Source of the DNA: SABI01 sp963678555 | GTDB taxonomy: Bacteria; Spirochaetota; Spirochaetia; Sphaerochaetales; Sphaerochaetaceae | NCBI GenBank assembly: GCA_963678555.2 | Contig: OY782871.2 | Coordinates: forward strand, 310,001-374,000 | Length of the DNA: 64,000 bases | Reading direction: 5' to 3' | Shown: in pieces, positions 1 through 8,564 of the stretch | How the letters are laid out: each line of letters starts with the position of its first letter | How positions within the stretch are numbered: the first letter of the stretch is position 1 | Made by a program: the position numbers and the translations under genes | The notes under the pieces: model-generated | Told to the model about the DNA's origin: nothing | Databases searched by the model: none | Seen by the model: only the letters and a program-made list of their open reading frames with translations

Positions 1-138
1 GGCTGTGGTGGCGTTCGCCATGTAGGGAGTCACTACCGCAACTCGCGTGGAACTCCCGGTTTCCTGTGATCCTGCAGCCATCAGCAATGACATGCCGCTG
101 ATCAGAACGACTAACACTATTACCCAGTTTCTTTTCAT
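1..138 (-). CDS. Sugar ABC transporter solute-binding protein, N-terminal fragment
   Basis: The gene starts at an ATG (136-138) preceded by AGGAGAG and runs off the left edge; only 46 codons are visible. They encode a signal peptide (Lys-Arg, then a hydrophobic stretch ending MAAGSQE) followed by a beta-strand-like RVAVVTPYMANAT segment, typical of RbsB/type-I periplasmic sugar-binding proteins. There is no lipobox cysteine. It lies 22 bp after the kinase fusion gene, last in an operon with an RbsA-type ATPase and RbsC-type permease, so it is probably the periplasmic receptor of that importer. The ligand cannot be read from this fragment. Confidence 0.75.
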   Translation of the reverse strand, partial: MKRNWVIVLVVLISGMSLLMAAGSQETGSSTRVAVVTPYMANATTA

Positions 139-160
139 GGTAACTCTCCTTTTTTTTACT

Positions 161-2440
161 CTATGATAAAGTTTGAAATTCATCTTTCAGTGCGAGGTAC
201 AGCCTTTTGAACCGTGGTAGAGCCTCCCTGTGGTACGCATGGGCTTTCTCATCCGGAACGAACGTGCGTTCAATCTGCATCAGCCGTGATTGAAGAGGAG
301 AATAGGTGTCAGACCAGCCGAGTGCTTTCCCTGCCAGTACCAGATTCCCTCTTACACCTGCGTTTGCCGCATCGGCTATTCTGATGACCGGAACCCCCAG
401 AACATCGGCAAGGGTCTGCGTGAGGAGATGGTTCTCTGCTCCACCCCCGCTTGCAACAACCTGTATGCTGGAACTGTTTGAAGCATCTTTCAGTACCTCA
501 TAGATAGATGCCAGTCCGTAGGCTATCCCCTCGATGACAGAACGGAACATATCAGCCTGAGACGTGTCACGGCTCAGTCCGATGAACGCACCGCGTGCGT
601 GGGGATCATTGAACGGCATCCGTTCTCCCTGCAGATACGGTAGATAGAAGAGACCTCCTGAACCGACCGGGGCTTCACCCGCGATCTCCTGCATCCTCTC
701 ATATTTGTTCTCGAACAGATTGAAGGTCTCCATCAGCCAGGAGATATTCCCTCCGGTAGTACGCATAGCCCCGATCGTTATCGTCTGGTGCCCGTTCGGG
801 TGACGGAGGTTGAACACTCCTCTGGTAGGGTCTACCGATACCGGGAGTGTCGCGGCCACCCACCCGGAGGTGCCCAGGTAACAGGAGAAGACGTTTTCAT
901 CTGCCGCTCCCACACCTACCGTAGAGGAGCCCGCATCTCCCGAACCGTGGATGACCGGAAGACCCCGGGGAAGGGTTGTCATGCGGGAGGCGGAGGCGGT
1001 CACTGTTCCACTGACCTGTATCTCCATTTCCAGTTCAGGAAGCTGCTCCTGTGAGATTCCGAGATACGCGAGTATCTCATCACTCCAGGAGTTCGTCTCA
1101 TAGGAGAGGAGACCTGTTGTGGAGGCGTTGGTGAGGTCACTCACGCGTCTGCCGGTGAGTTTCCAGCACAGATAGTCATGGGCACCGAGGAGGAAATTCA
1201 CATCGGTGAGCGAGCCTCTTGTGTCTGCGAGATAGAGGATCTTCGGCGGAAGGGAGGCGGCATCAGCGCTGTTGCGGGTGATCCTCATGGCACGCTCCAG
1301 CGTGAACTCCTGACTGTAGCGATCGAATTCCTTTCCGGCCCGGGTGTCCGAGTACAGGATCGCGTTGCCCGCCGCACGCTCTCCACCATCGAGGACGATC
1401 AGGTCCTGCATCTGTCCGCTGAGCACCACGCCCTCTGGCTGTATAGCCGGGTTCCTTCCCAGGATCGATCGGCAGGTTTCGCAGAAAGCATTCCACCAGA
1501 GTTCCGGGTCCTGCTCGACGGCACTTCCTTCCGTGATCAGTGGATACTCCCCGGATTCAGAGTCAATGAGTATCCCTTCACGGCTGATGATGGAACTCTT
1601 CAGTGCAGTTGTTCCGATATCGACCGACAGAAGGTATGCCCGGGGTGTACCGCTGTCCAGATAGGGGGAGAACTCACTGAGAAACCTCGTCACCTCCTGT
1701 GTCCCCTTCTGTGCAGCGACCACCAGACCTGTGCCGACGATGATCGCATCAGCTTTCGTCTCCGATGCCGCCCTGGCACGTGAAGAGGAGCTGATACCGA
1801 AGCCCAGAGCGACCGGTAGACCCTCATGTCTGGACAGTGTCTGCAGTGTTTCCACTTTGCGTTCAAGGGCTGCGTCGACCTTGAATGTGCCGCCGGTGGA
1901 GCCGTTCATTGACTGGAGGTACAGGAACCCTGATGTGTCGGCAATGATCTCTCTCATCTCCTCCGTGTCGGTCTCATAGCGGACGAAGTTGACGGTGCCT
2001 ACCTCAGTCCCTTCGAGCATGCCTGCAAGCTCACGGCGCTGAGACGGGGGAATGTTGGGAATAAGAACACCGTCGCAGTTCTCCTCAGTCAGCACTCGGG
2101 TCAGGCGTTCGAGGCCGAAAGCCTCTGCTGTCTCATAGTAGAGCATCAGGATCCCTGTCAGATTCGCCGAACGTACAGCCCGGAGCGCCGAACGGATCAG
2201 TGTCTCAAGATCAGGGTGTGATTTCTGAATAGAGGAGAGGGCCTCTTTGATGGCCTGCCCGTCAAGGTATGGATCTTCATGGGGAATTCCGATTTCCATA
2301 TACCGCAGGCCTGCCTGAGCTGCCGCTTCGAGGATGGCCTGGTAGTCAGATGGGTCGGGATACAGGGCAGGCAGGTACCCGATGAGGGAAGGATGCTGGC
2401 CCCGGGAGCGGAACATGGGTGTGAACTGTTTCATACTCAT
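161..2440 (-). CDS. Fusion protein: TrpA-like aldolase domain + FGGY (xylulokinase-like) sugar kinase
   Basis: This is a single uninterrupted 759-residue frame. Residues about 1-265 form a complete tryptophan-synthase-alpha-like TIM barrel. The segment MEIGIPHEDPYLDG places Glu49 and Asp60 at the catalytic numbering of enteric TrpA, and LQSMNGSTGG, ALGFGIS and IVGTGLV match later TrpA phosphate-binding loops. Residues about 270-759 are an FGGY kinase: phosphate loop SVDIGTTALKSS, the xylulokinase-like SGQMQDLIVLD and ILYSDTRAG, and the C-terminal VASGGGAENHLLTQ loop. The start overlaps the permease stop (ATGA). No trpB is present and the operon is a sugar importer, so tryptophan synthesis is unlikely. 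Inference: the kinase phosphorylates an imported sugar and the TrpA-like domain cleaves the phosphoester, perhaps releasing glyceraldehyde-3-phosphate as TrpA does. Substrate unknown. Confidence 0.9.
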   Translation of the reverse strand: MSMKQFTPMFRSRGQHPSLIGYLPALYPDPSDYQAILEAAAQAGLRYMEIGIPHEDPYLDGQAIKEALSSIQKSHPDLETLIRSALRAVRSANLTGILMLYYETAEAFGLERLTRVLTEENCDGVLIPNIPPSQRRELAGMLEGTEVGTVNFVRYETDTEEMREIIADTSGFLYLQSMNGSTGGTFKVDAALERKVETLQTLSRHEGLPVALGFGISSSSRARAASETKADAIIVGTGLVVAAQKGTQEVTRFLSEFSPYLDSGTPRAYLLSVDIGTTALKSSIISREGILIDSESGEYPLITEGSAVEQDPELWWNAFCETCRSILGRNPAIQPEGVVLSGQMQDLIVLDGGERAAGNAILYSDTRAGKEFDRYSQEFTLERAMRITRNSADAASLPPKILYLADTRGSLTDVNFLLGAHDYLCWKLTGRRVSDLTNASTTGLLSYETNSWSDEILAYLGISQEQLPELEMEIQVSGTVTASASRMTTLPRGLPVIHGSGDAGSSTVGVGAADENVFSCYLGTSGWVAATLPVSVDPTRGVFNLRHPNGHQTITIGAMRTTGGNISWLMETFNLFENKYERMQEIAGEAPVGSGGLFYLPYLQGERMPFNDPHARGAFIGLSRDTSQADMFRSVIEGIAYGLASIYEVLKDASNSSSIQVVASGGGAENHLLTQTLADVLGVPVIRIADAANAGVRGNLVLAGKALGWSDTYSPLQSRLMQIERTFVPDEKAHAYHREALPRFKRLYLALKDEFQTLS

Positions 2441-3393
2441 TTCTGCCTCTTCTTGGCGATTGAGGATAACAGTACGGCGAATATGATGATGGCACCGGTG
2501 AGAATGGACTGCACGTAGGTGTTGATTCCCAGAATGTTCAGACCGTTGCCCATGACCCCGATGATGAACACACCCAGAAGGGTTCCCATGATATTCGCCT
2601 CCCCTTCACGGAACGATGTCATTCCCAGGAAGACTGCTGCAGCTGCGTTCAGCATGAAGGGACTGCCGGCCTGAGGATGTGCAGAGAAGAGTCTGCTGGT
2701 GAGGACGACGCCTCCGAGGGATGCAAAGAATCCCGAGACTCCGAAGGCGATCAGGCGCACCTGTCTGGTCCGTATCCCTGAAAGGAAGGAGGCCTCTTCA
2801 TTACCGCCGATGGCATACAGGCGCCTGCCGTAGGTAGTCTGCTCAAGTAGAAGATAGACGACAAGGACCGTAAAAGCCATCATCAGTACCGAAACGGGGA
2901 TGAATCCCAGACTCTCCTGCCCCAGCACTTTGAAATTCTCGGGAAGTGCAAAGATCGTGGTGCCTTTTGAGATCAGCAGTGCCGCTCCGCCGTAGGCGGT
3001 CATGGTGGCCAGGGTTCCTACGAACGCCGACAGTCCGCCGTAGGCGATGATCAGACCGTTCAGCACTCCTGCAAGGGTTCCCAGAAGCAGTGCGATGAGA
3101 ATGCTTATCGGGGTGCTGAGACCCGATTTCATCAGCAGCGCGGCAACCACACCCACCAGCGATGCAATGGCTCCGACCGAGAGATCGAAGTCTCCGGTGA
3201 CCATGACGACGGTAACCCCGGAGGCGACGATGGCCAGAGTCGCGACCTGTTCAATGATGTTCTTCATGTTTCTTCCCGAAGGGAACACATCCGGTCTCAG
3301 GGAAGAGAAGACGAGAAGCAGGAGGAGGAAACCCATCAGGGTTCCCCAGGTCTTGATGATGGACAGAGCCCGTGTCTTGGAATGTGTGTTCAT
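2437..3393 (-). CDS. Sugar ABC transporter permease, RbsC family
   Basis: 318 residues, strongly hydrophobic throughout with about eight to ten membrane segments. The sequence NIIEQVATLAIVASGVTVVMVTGDFDLSVGA is split across the first helices in the way seen in RbsC/XylH-type permeases (BPD_transp_2 family), and GGNEEASFLSGI matches the family's cytoplasmic loop that contacts the ATPase. It overlaps the ATPase upstream and the TrpA-kinase fusion downstream by 4 bp each, so the genes are translationally coupled. Its job is to form the inner-membrane channel of the importer whose receptor is the fragment at 1-138. Confidence 0.9.
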   Translation of the reverse strand: MNTHSKTRALSIIKTWGTLMGFLLLLLVFSSLRPDVFPSGRNMKNIIEQVATLAIVASGVTVVMVTGDFDLSVGAIASLVGVVAALLMKSGLSTPISILIALLLGTLAGVLNGLIIAYGGLSAFVGTLATMTAYGGAALLISKGTTIFALPENFKVLGQESLGFIPVSVLMMAFTVLVVYLLLEQTTYGRRLYAIGGNEEASFLSGIRTRQVRLIAFGVSGFFASLGGVVLTSRLFSAHPQAGSPFMLNAAAAVFLGMTSFREGEANIMGTLLGVFIIGVMGNGLNILGINTYVQSILTGAIIIFAVLLSSIAKKRQK

Positions 3394-4889
3394 GCGTGTG
3401 TTCTCCCGTAGCAGTAGTGCAGGTAGTGTTCCTGGTCGATTCCTTCATTGTCATGTATCGATGTCATAGCTCCCTCCCGAATGAACAGGATGCGGTCGGC
3501 AAGACCCAGAACTTCGTTGAAGTCGGAACTGACGATCAGAATGGCAGCGCCGCTTGATGCCAGATCCCTGATAATACTGTAGATCTCGAAACGCGCGCCC
3601 ACATCGACTCCCTTTGACGGTTCGTCGAGCATCAGTACCTTCGGCATCTTCATGACGGTCTTCGCGAAGACCACCTTCTGCTGGTTGCCTCCCGAGAGTG
3701 TATCAACATGCTGTGTGTAATCGGAAGCCTTCAGGCGGACACTCCGTCCCGCATCCTGCGCCCTTCGTCGCAGGTGAGGGTGTCTGATGAAGCCAAAGCG
3801 GGAAACGTCCGACAATGACATCATCGTGATATTCTCGTTGATGGAGCGGCTGAGCACCAGCCCTCCCTTTCTCCGTTCCTCGGGAACGAGGACGACGCCC
3901 CTGTCGATCGCTTCGCCGGGGGAAGAGGGCCGGTAGGGCTTTCCCTCCAGACGGATCGTGCCGGTGTTGAACGAACGTACCCCGAAGAGTGTTTCCAGCA
4001 GTTCGGTTCTCCCTGAGCCCACCAGCCCTCCGATGCCCAGGATCTCTCCGCTATGCAGGGTGAACGAGATGTCACGGAGCAGCGAGTTCGACAGGTGATC
4101 AACACTCAGCAGAGGCCTTCCGATCGTACCTGTTTTCACAGGGAACGCTGATTCCAGATTCTTGCCTATCATGGCACTGATCAGAGAGTCCTTGGTCATC
4201 TCAGCGGTGGAACTCCGCCTGACCACCTGTCCGTCACGCATGACGGTTATTCGGTCGGTGATACGCAGAATATCGTCAAGGTTGTGCGTGACATAGACGA
4301 CGGTCTTACCCTGATCCTTGAGACTCCGGATGACCTTGAAGAGCTTTTCCTTCTCGACATCGGTGAGGGCCGTCGCCGGCTCATCCATGAAGTATATCCT
4401 TCCGTTGACAGCAAAGGCCCGTGCGATCGCGACCATCGCCCGCTGCACGGCAGAGAGGTGACTGACAGGTTTCTCCAGGGGAAGATCTATGCCCAGGGTG
4501 TCACATATTTCCCGGGTCTGTTCCCTGAGCCTCTTCCAGTCGACCAGAGGGCCCCAGTGCCGGGGGTATCGGTGACCGAGAAAGATATTCTCCATGGCAT
4601 TGAAATAGTTTACGAGATTCAGTTCCTGGTGAATGAAGGAGAGTCCGGCTCTGGCCGCGTCCTTGCTGCTGGTGATGGTTCTCTCCCTGCCGTCAAACTG
4701 AAAGACCCCCTCATCCGATCTCACGATACCTGCAAGTATCTTTATCAGTGTCGACTTGCCGGCCCCGTTCTCTCCCACGAGCCCATGGACTTCACCGCTT
4801 GAAAAGGAGATGTCGACTCCCTTCAGAGCTCTGACCCCGGGGTACTGTTTGCTCAGTCCTTCGATGCGTAACACGTCGTGCCCGTTCAT
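3390..4889 (-). CDS. Sugar ABC transporter ATP-binding protein, RbsA/MglA family
   Basis: 499 residues, the usual length for a double-cassette sugar ATPase. The N-terminal cassette has Walker A GENGAGKSTL, a degenerate signature (VSHLSAVQRAMVAIARA) and Walker B IYFMDEPATAL. The C-terminal cassette has the atypical Walker A GLVGSGRTELL, signature LSGGNQQKVVFAK and LMLDEPSKGVDVG. This asymmetric arrangement is characteristic of RbsA/MglA/XylG. It overlaps its neighbours by ATGA junctions and energises the RbsC-type permease encoded next. The sugar is not determined by sequence. Confidence 0.93.
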   Translation of the reverse strand: MNGHDVLRIEGLSKQYPGVRALKGVDISFSSGEVHGLVGENGAGKSTLIKILAGIVRSDEGVFQFDGRERTITSSKDAARAGLSFIHQELNLVNYFNAMENIFLGHRYPRHWGPLVDWKRLREQTREICDTLGIDLPLEKPVSHLSAVQRAMVAIARAFAVNGRIYFMDEPATALTDVEKEKLFKVIRSLKDQGKTVVYVTHNLDDILRITDRITVMRDGQVVRRSSTAEMTKDSLISAMIGKNLESAFPVKTGTIGRPLLSVDHLSNSLLRDISFTLHSGEILGIGGLVGSGRTELLETLFGVRSFNTGTIRLEGKPYRPSSPGEAIDRGVVLVPEERRKGGLVLSRSINENITMMSLSDVSRFGFIRHPHLRRRAQDAGRSVRLKASDYTQHVDTLSGGNQQKVVFAKTVMKMPKVLMLDEPSKGVDVGARFEIYSIIRDLASSGAAILIVSSDFNEVLGLADRILFIREGAMTSIHDNEGIDQEHYLHYCYGRTHA

Positions 4890-5689
4890 ACGAGGTCCTC
4901 CCAGAGATCAGGATCGGCGAAGCTCGTTTCGATATCCGCCTTCCCTGCGTTGTTGATGATATACTTGTACATGCTTGTTCTGCCGAGTTTCCTGCTTGCC
5001 ATGATGACATAGGGGCCGGCCAGGTACGCTTCATCATACAGGACGATCCTGTCGTCCATGCTGATGCTCACCCGTTGAGAGAAAAAGGCGGTGGCAGGGC
5101 CCTCAAGGTGGAGCAGTTCCTTCTCCATAGTTTCAAGAAGGATCGGTGACATGATCTCCTTGCCCTGTGTGATAAGCAGCCCGGTACGGCCGGTGAAGTG
5201 CTGGTAGAGCGAATCGTGAGCCTCGTAGTCACAGAAGATCTCCTGATGGGACCGCTCGACGTAGGAGCGCTGCAGGATGACCGGTGTCTGATCGACACTT
5301 CTCAGTCGGGTCAGGCAGGAGTAGCGGCCATCCGTGTTGCCGAACAGCGCATCAAGACGTGCATCCCCAATGCCGTGCTCACACGACAGGATGGAGTTGA
5401 CGATGGATCGTTTCTGTTTATCCATCTCATTCTGGAAACCCTGCAGTCCGATGGTGTTCGCATTGACACCGGTATTTCCGACGAAGGTTCCCACACCGTG
5501 AATGATGTTGACTATTCCCTCATCGGCGAGCTCTGAGAGCGCACCTCGTACCGTCATGACCGAGGTATTGAAGATGGAAGCGAGTTCCTTCTGGCTGGGC
5601 AGACACTGTCCATGAGGAAAGACTCCCTGCCGTATCCTGGTCTTTATCGTCTGAGCGATTTCAAGATATCTCAGTTGTTTACCCCTCAT
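4886..5689 (-). CDS. GntR-family (HutC/UTRA) transcriptional regulator
   Basis: 267 residues from the ATG at 5689, chosen because AGGA lies 5 bp upstream; a GTG four codons earlier (5701) is possible. Residues about 5-70 form a winged helix with the GntR signature (QKELASIFNTSVMTVRGALSELADEG), and the remainder is a UTRA ligand-binding domain with RSVDQTPVILQRSYV. It heads the sugar operon and overlaps the ATPase gene by 4 bp, so it is co-transcribed and probably autoregulated by the imported sugar or its phosphate. In the UTRA family effectors are usually phosphosugars or small acids. Confidence 0.9.
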   Translation of the reverse strand: MRGKQLRYLEIAQTIKTRIRQGVFPHGQCLPSQKELASIFNTSVMTVRGALSELADEGIVNIIHGVGTFVGNTGVNANTIGLQGFQNEMDKQKRSIVNSILSCEHGIGDARLDALFGNTDGRYSCLTRLRSVDQTPVILQRSYVERSHQEIFCDYEAHDSLYQHFTGRTGLLITQGKEIMSPILLETMEKELLHLEGPATAFFSQRVSISMDDRIVLYDEAYLAGPYVIMASRKLGRTSMYKYIINNAGKADIETSFADPDLWEDLV

Positions 5690-5708
5690 ACAGTCCTGCA
5701 CCTCTTAT

Positions 5709-5756
5709 AGTCTTCTAGATGTCTATCAGAGTAGCACAGGGTATCTGAGCCGTCAA
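5709..5756 (-). promoter_or_regulatory. Promoter and candidate GntR operator
   Basis: On the minus strand TTGACG (5756-5751) is followed after 17 bp by TACTCT (5733-5728). Immediately downstream, 5724-5709 carries the imperfect palindrome AGACATCTAGAAGACT, centred on TCTAGA, over the expected transcription start. The position fits repression by the GntR protein whose gene begins 20 bp further on. The promoter spacing is canonical; the operator assignment is inference. Confidence 0.5.
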
Positions 5757-5871
5757 GGAAAAACTCTTCAGTCCATATGTCTCGCGTGCGGTAAGATGAA
5801 ATGCATGCCTCAGGGGTATGCATTTCAGATGAGAATCTGCGTTGATGGGTGACTGGCCGGCTCTTCAGGGA

Positions 5872-6771
5872 TCAGGAGAGGGCGGTCGACCTGGCAAGCA
5901 TGCAGGCCCCATCAAGGGCGGTGCCACGGGCCTGGGTGACGGTCACTGAAGGAAGGCGTTCAGACAGAAGCCGGAGGAATGTCTCACGGACTATCGTATC
6001 GTGTTCCATCACACCGCCTGCGTACACGAGTTCCTGATGATCCAGCTGTGAACTGTAGATACTCTCGACCAGGGCAGACAGTTCTCCTGCGGCATCGATA
6101 AGGATCTGTCGGGCAAGAGGGTCCCCCTTTTCGGCGAAGGTTGTGACCACCGGAGCCAGCCGGGCAACCTCGGCTTTGCTCACCCGATGATGCATATAGG
6201 TGATCAGGTCATCGACATGTTCAAGCGAGAGGGCGCTCAGCAGGGCACTCAGCATGGAGGTGTTCACATCTCGCTTTTCCATACTCCTCAGTGAACGCAT
6301 CAGCGCCTGATGGGCGATCCACCATCCAGAACCTTCATCACCGAGCATGTACCCGAATCCTCCAGAGCGTGTGATATGGCCGTCAGAGTCACGCCTGAGT
6401 GCAAGGGATCCGGTCCCGCTGATGAGACAGTAGCCTTCCATGGAAAGCAGGCCTCCTACAAGAAGGATCTCACCGTCACTGCAGAGTGTAACCGGCACAT
6501 CCGGGATAAGATTCGCGAGAATGTGTGAAAAGAGTGTCTTCTCCCTCTCCCGTGAGAGACCTGCAGAGCCTATGCATCCTGCGCGCACGGGAACCCGTGA
6601 GAGGGGTTCCAGGAGATCTCTCAGGTTCCTTTCGACTGTTTCGGGGCTCATCGAGTAGATGTTCGTACTCGCTCCGGTGGCCTTTAGAACAGTATTCCCC
6701 TGTTCATCCACCACCCTGAGTCTGCTTCTGGTGCCACCACCGTCTATGCCGAAATATAAGGAGGTGTCCAT
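5872..6771 (-). CDS. BadF/BadG-family amino-sugar kinase (MurNAc/GlcNAc kinase, MurK-like)
   Basis: 299 residues of the ASKHA fold. The phosphate-1 loop is YFGIDGGGTRSRLRVVD, phosphate-2 is LISGTGSLALR, GGFGYMLGDEGSGWWI is the GlcNAc-kinase substrate loop, and VYAGGVMEHD is the adenosine motif. This family includes the N-acetylglucosamine kinases and clostridial MurK, which phosphorylates MurNAc and GlcNAc at C6. It follows murQ by 7 bp and is the last gene of the operon, so it most likely makes MurNAc-6-phosphate for MurQ. It acts in the cytoplasm. Glucosamine-type kinases of the same family cannot be excluded. Confidence 0.85.
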   Translation of the reverse strand: MDTSLYFGIDGGGTRSRLRVVDEQGNTVLKATGASTNIYSMSPETVERNLRDLLEPLSRVPVRAGCIGSAGLSREREKTLFSHILANLIPDVPVTLCSDGEILLVGGLLSMEGYCLISGTGSLALRRDSDGHITRSGGFGYMLGDEGSGWWIAHQALMRSLRSMEKRDVNTSMLSALLSALSLEHVDDLITYMHHRVSKAEVARLAPVVTTFAEKGDPLARQILIDAAGELSALVESIYSSQLDHQELVYAGGVMEHDTIVRETFLRLLSERLPSVTVTQARGTALDGACMLARSTALS

Positions 6772-6778
6772 CCCTTCA

Positions 6779-7696
6779 TCACCTCTGCTGCTCTTTTTTC
6801 ATCAGATCAAGTGCTTTGTTCATACTCCCTCCGCTCTGGAGAAGAAGCTCACGTGCCTTCACGGCATTCACGCCGAGCATGAAAATCAGCATGGCAACCC
6901 GTATATTCCCCTCGGACGCCGAGTAGAGCTCCTCCGACTGATCTATCGTACAGCCGGTCACCTCCCGAATCAACCGCTTTGACCGGTCGACCAGTTTCGC
7001 ATTGAGAGGGAGCAGGTCGACCATGAGATTATTATACACCTTGCCGATCCGTATCATGGCAGCGGTCGTGATCATATTCAGTACCAGTTTCTGTCCCGTT
7101 CCCGATTTCATCCGTGTCGAACCGGTGATGATCTCAGCACCGACTGCTATGTAGATCCTGTGATCCGCGTGCTCGAACACCTTGGATGTCTCATTGCTGG
7201 AGATTGCACCCACCCGTGCCCCGATACTTCGGGCATAGGCCATCGCCCCGATGACGTACGGTGCCTGACCGCTCGCGGTTATGCCGACAAGGACATCCTT
7301 CTCACTGAAGTTTCTCCGTTTCAGTTCCTCGATTCCCGCCTCAGGATCGTCTTCTGCCGACTCAATGGCAGTGGTGAGAGCTTTTTCACCTCCCGCGATG
7401 ATACCCTGAACCATGGAAGGGGACACCCCGAAGGTGGGGGGGCATTCAGATGCATCAAGGACGCCCAGACGTCCCGAGGTGCCGGCTCCTATGTAGAAGA
7501 GGCGGCCCCCGGAAGAGAAGGAGGAGACGACATCATCGACAAGAGCTGCGATCTCGTTCAGTCGTTCATGGACCGCGAGAGGAACTTTCCGGTCCTCGCT
7601 GTTGATTATCTCAAGGATCTCCAGCGTCGACTTGGTGTCTATCCGGTAGGAGAGCGGGTTGCGCTGTTCCGTTGTAGGCAATGGCATATCTTTCAT
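6779..7696 (-). CDS. murQ: N-acetylmuramic acid 6-phosphate etherase
   Basis: 305 residues, normal family length. The SIS fold carries the MurQ-specific segments FYIGAGTSGRLGVLDASE, GITASGQAPYV and GSTRMKSGTGQKLVLNM. The enzyme removes the lactyl ether of MurNAc-6-P to give GlcNAc-6-P and D-lactate during recovery of peptidoglycan sugars. The ATG at 7696 is preceded by AAAGGA at 7 bp. It sits between a sugar ABC permease gene (10 bp upstream) and the kinase gene, indicating that the ABC system brings in MurNAc or a MurNAc-containing sugar. The D-lactate released could feed the lactate dehydrogenase/Etf genes at 11.9-15.2 kb (inference). Confidence 0.97.
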   Translation of the reverse strand: MKDMPLPTTEQRNPLSYRIDTKSTLEILEIINSEDRKVPLAVHERLNEIAALVDDVVSSFSSGGRLFYIGAGTSGRLGVLDASECPPTFGVSPSMVQGIIAGGEKALTTAIESAEDDPEAGIEELKRRNFSEKDVLVGITASGQAPYVIGAMAYARSIGARVGAISSNETSKVFEHADHRIYIAVGAEIITGSTRMKSGTGQKLVLNMITTAAMIRIGKVYNNLMVDLLPLNAKLVDRSKRLIREVTGCTIDQSEELYSASEGNIRVAMLIFMLGVNAVKARELLLQSGGSMNKALDLMKKEQQR

Positions 7697-7706
7697 GGTG
7701 TATCCT

Positions 7707-8564
7707 TTATGATTTCACTGCTCCTGCAGTCATACCCTGAATGAAGTATTTCGACATGAACAGATAGAGTATGAGCATGGGGAGAATCGCGATGCTGAGT
7801 CCCGTGAACAGGAGAGCCCAGTTGGTGCTGTGCTGTCCGAAGAAGGTGCTCAGTCCGACGGGGAGAGTCTTGATAGCGTTATTCTGGAGAAAAACCAGAG
7901 GGAAGAAGAAGTCGTTCCAGATGGGTACCGAATTGTATATGGTGACCAGGGCGATGGCAGGTGCCACCATCGGCATGACCACCTTCCTGTAGATCGTGAA
8001 ATCATTGCAGCCGTCTATCCGCGCCGCGTACTCAAGCTCCAGAGGGATCGCCTTCATGAACCCGGAGAGGATGAACACCGTGGAGGGCAGACCCATCGCA
8101 ATGAAGATCATGATCACCGATAGCCGTGTGTTCATCAGTCCCATGTTCTTGATAAGGAGGAACAGGGGGATGATCGCAGCTTTCAGAGGGAGCATGATCC
8201 CGCTGAGGAAGAGCATGTAGATCAGGATGTTTCCCCTGAACGAATAGCGTGAGATGCCATAGGCTGCCATCGAGCCGAACAGCAGGATACTGCCCATAGC
8301 TATGCCCGTCACGATACTGCTGTTCATGAAGTACCCTGCGAACCCCTTGTCGATCCATACGGTCCTGAAGTTGCTGAAATCGTAGTGATCAGGAAGTGAG
8401 AAAGGAGTCGTGAGGATCGCTCTGTTCGTTTTGAACGATGAGATGAACATATTGAACAGGGGGTAGAGGATCAGGAAAACGTAGATGATCATGATGAGGA
8501 GAACGAACGAAATGAATACCTTCTTCATCGCAGGAGCTCCGCGATAGCGGAAATCTGTTATCAT
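7707..8564 (-). CDS. Carbohydrate ABC transporter permease, MalG-like
   Basis: 285 residues from an ATG that overlaps the previous gene's stop (ATGA); a second ATG at 8528 has its own GGAG at 8 bp, so the first 12 residues are uncertain. About six membrane helices are visible. The EAA loop reads EYAARIDGCNDFTIYRKVVMPMVAPA, the family's ATPase-docking motif. It pairs with the MalF-like permease upstream. No ATPase gene occurs in the operon, so a shared MsmK/UgpC-type ATPase from elsewhere is presumably used. Confidence 0.92.
   Translation of the reverse strand: MITDFRYRGAPAMKKVFISFVLLIMIIYVFLILYPLFNMFISSFKTNRAILTTPFSLPDHYDFSNFRTVWIDKGFAGYFMNSSIVTGIAMGSILLFGSMAAYGISRYSFRGNILIYMLFLSGIMLPLKAAIIPLFLLIKNMGLMNTRLSVIMIFIAMGLPSTVFILSGFMKAIPLELEYAARIDGCNDFTIYRKVVMPMVAPAIALVTIYNSVPIWNDFFFPLVFLQNNAIKTLPVGLSTFFGQHSTNWALLFTGLSIAILPMLILYLFMSKYFIQGMTAGAVKS

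Noticed and set aside
161..2440. Tryptophan biosynthesis role for the TrpA-like domain
   Set aside because: No trpB or other trp gene is near, the domain is fused to a sugar kinase, and the operon is a GntR-controlled sugar importer.
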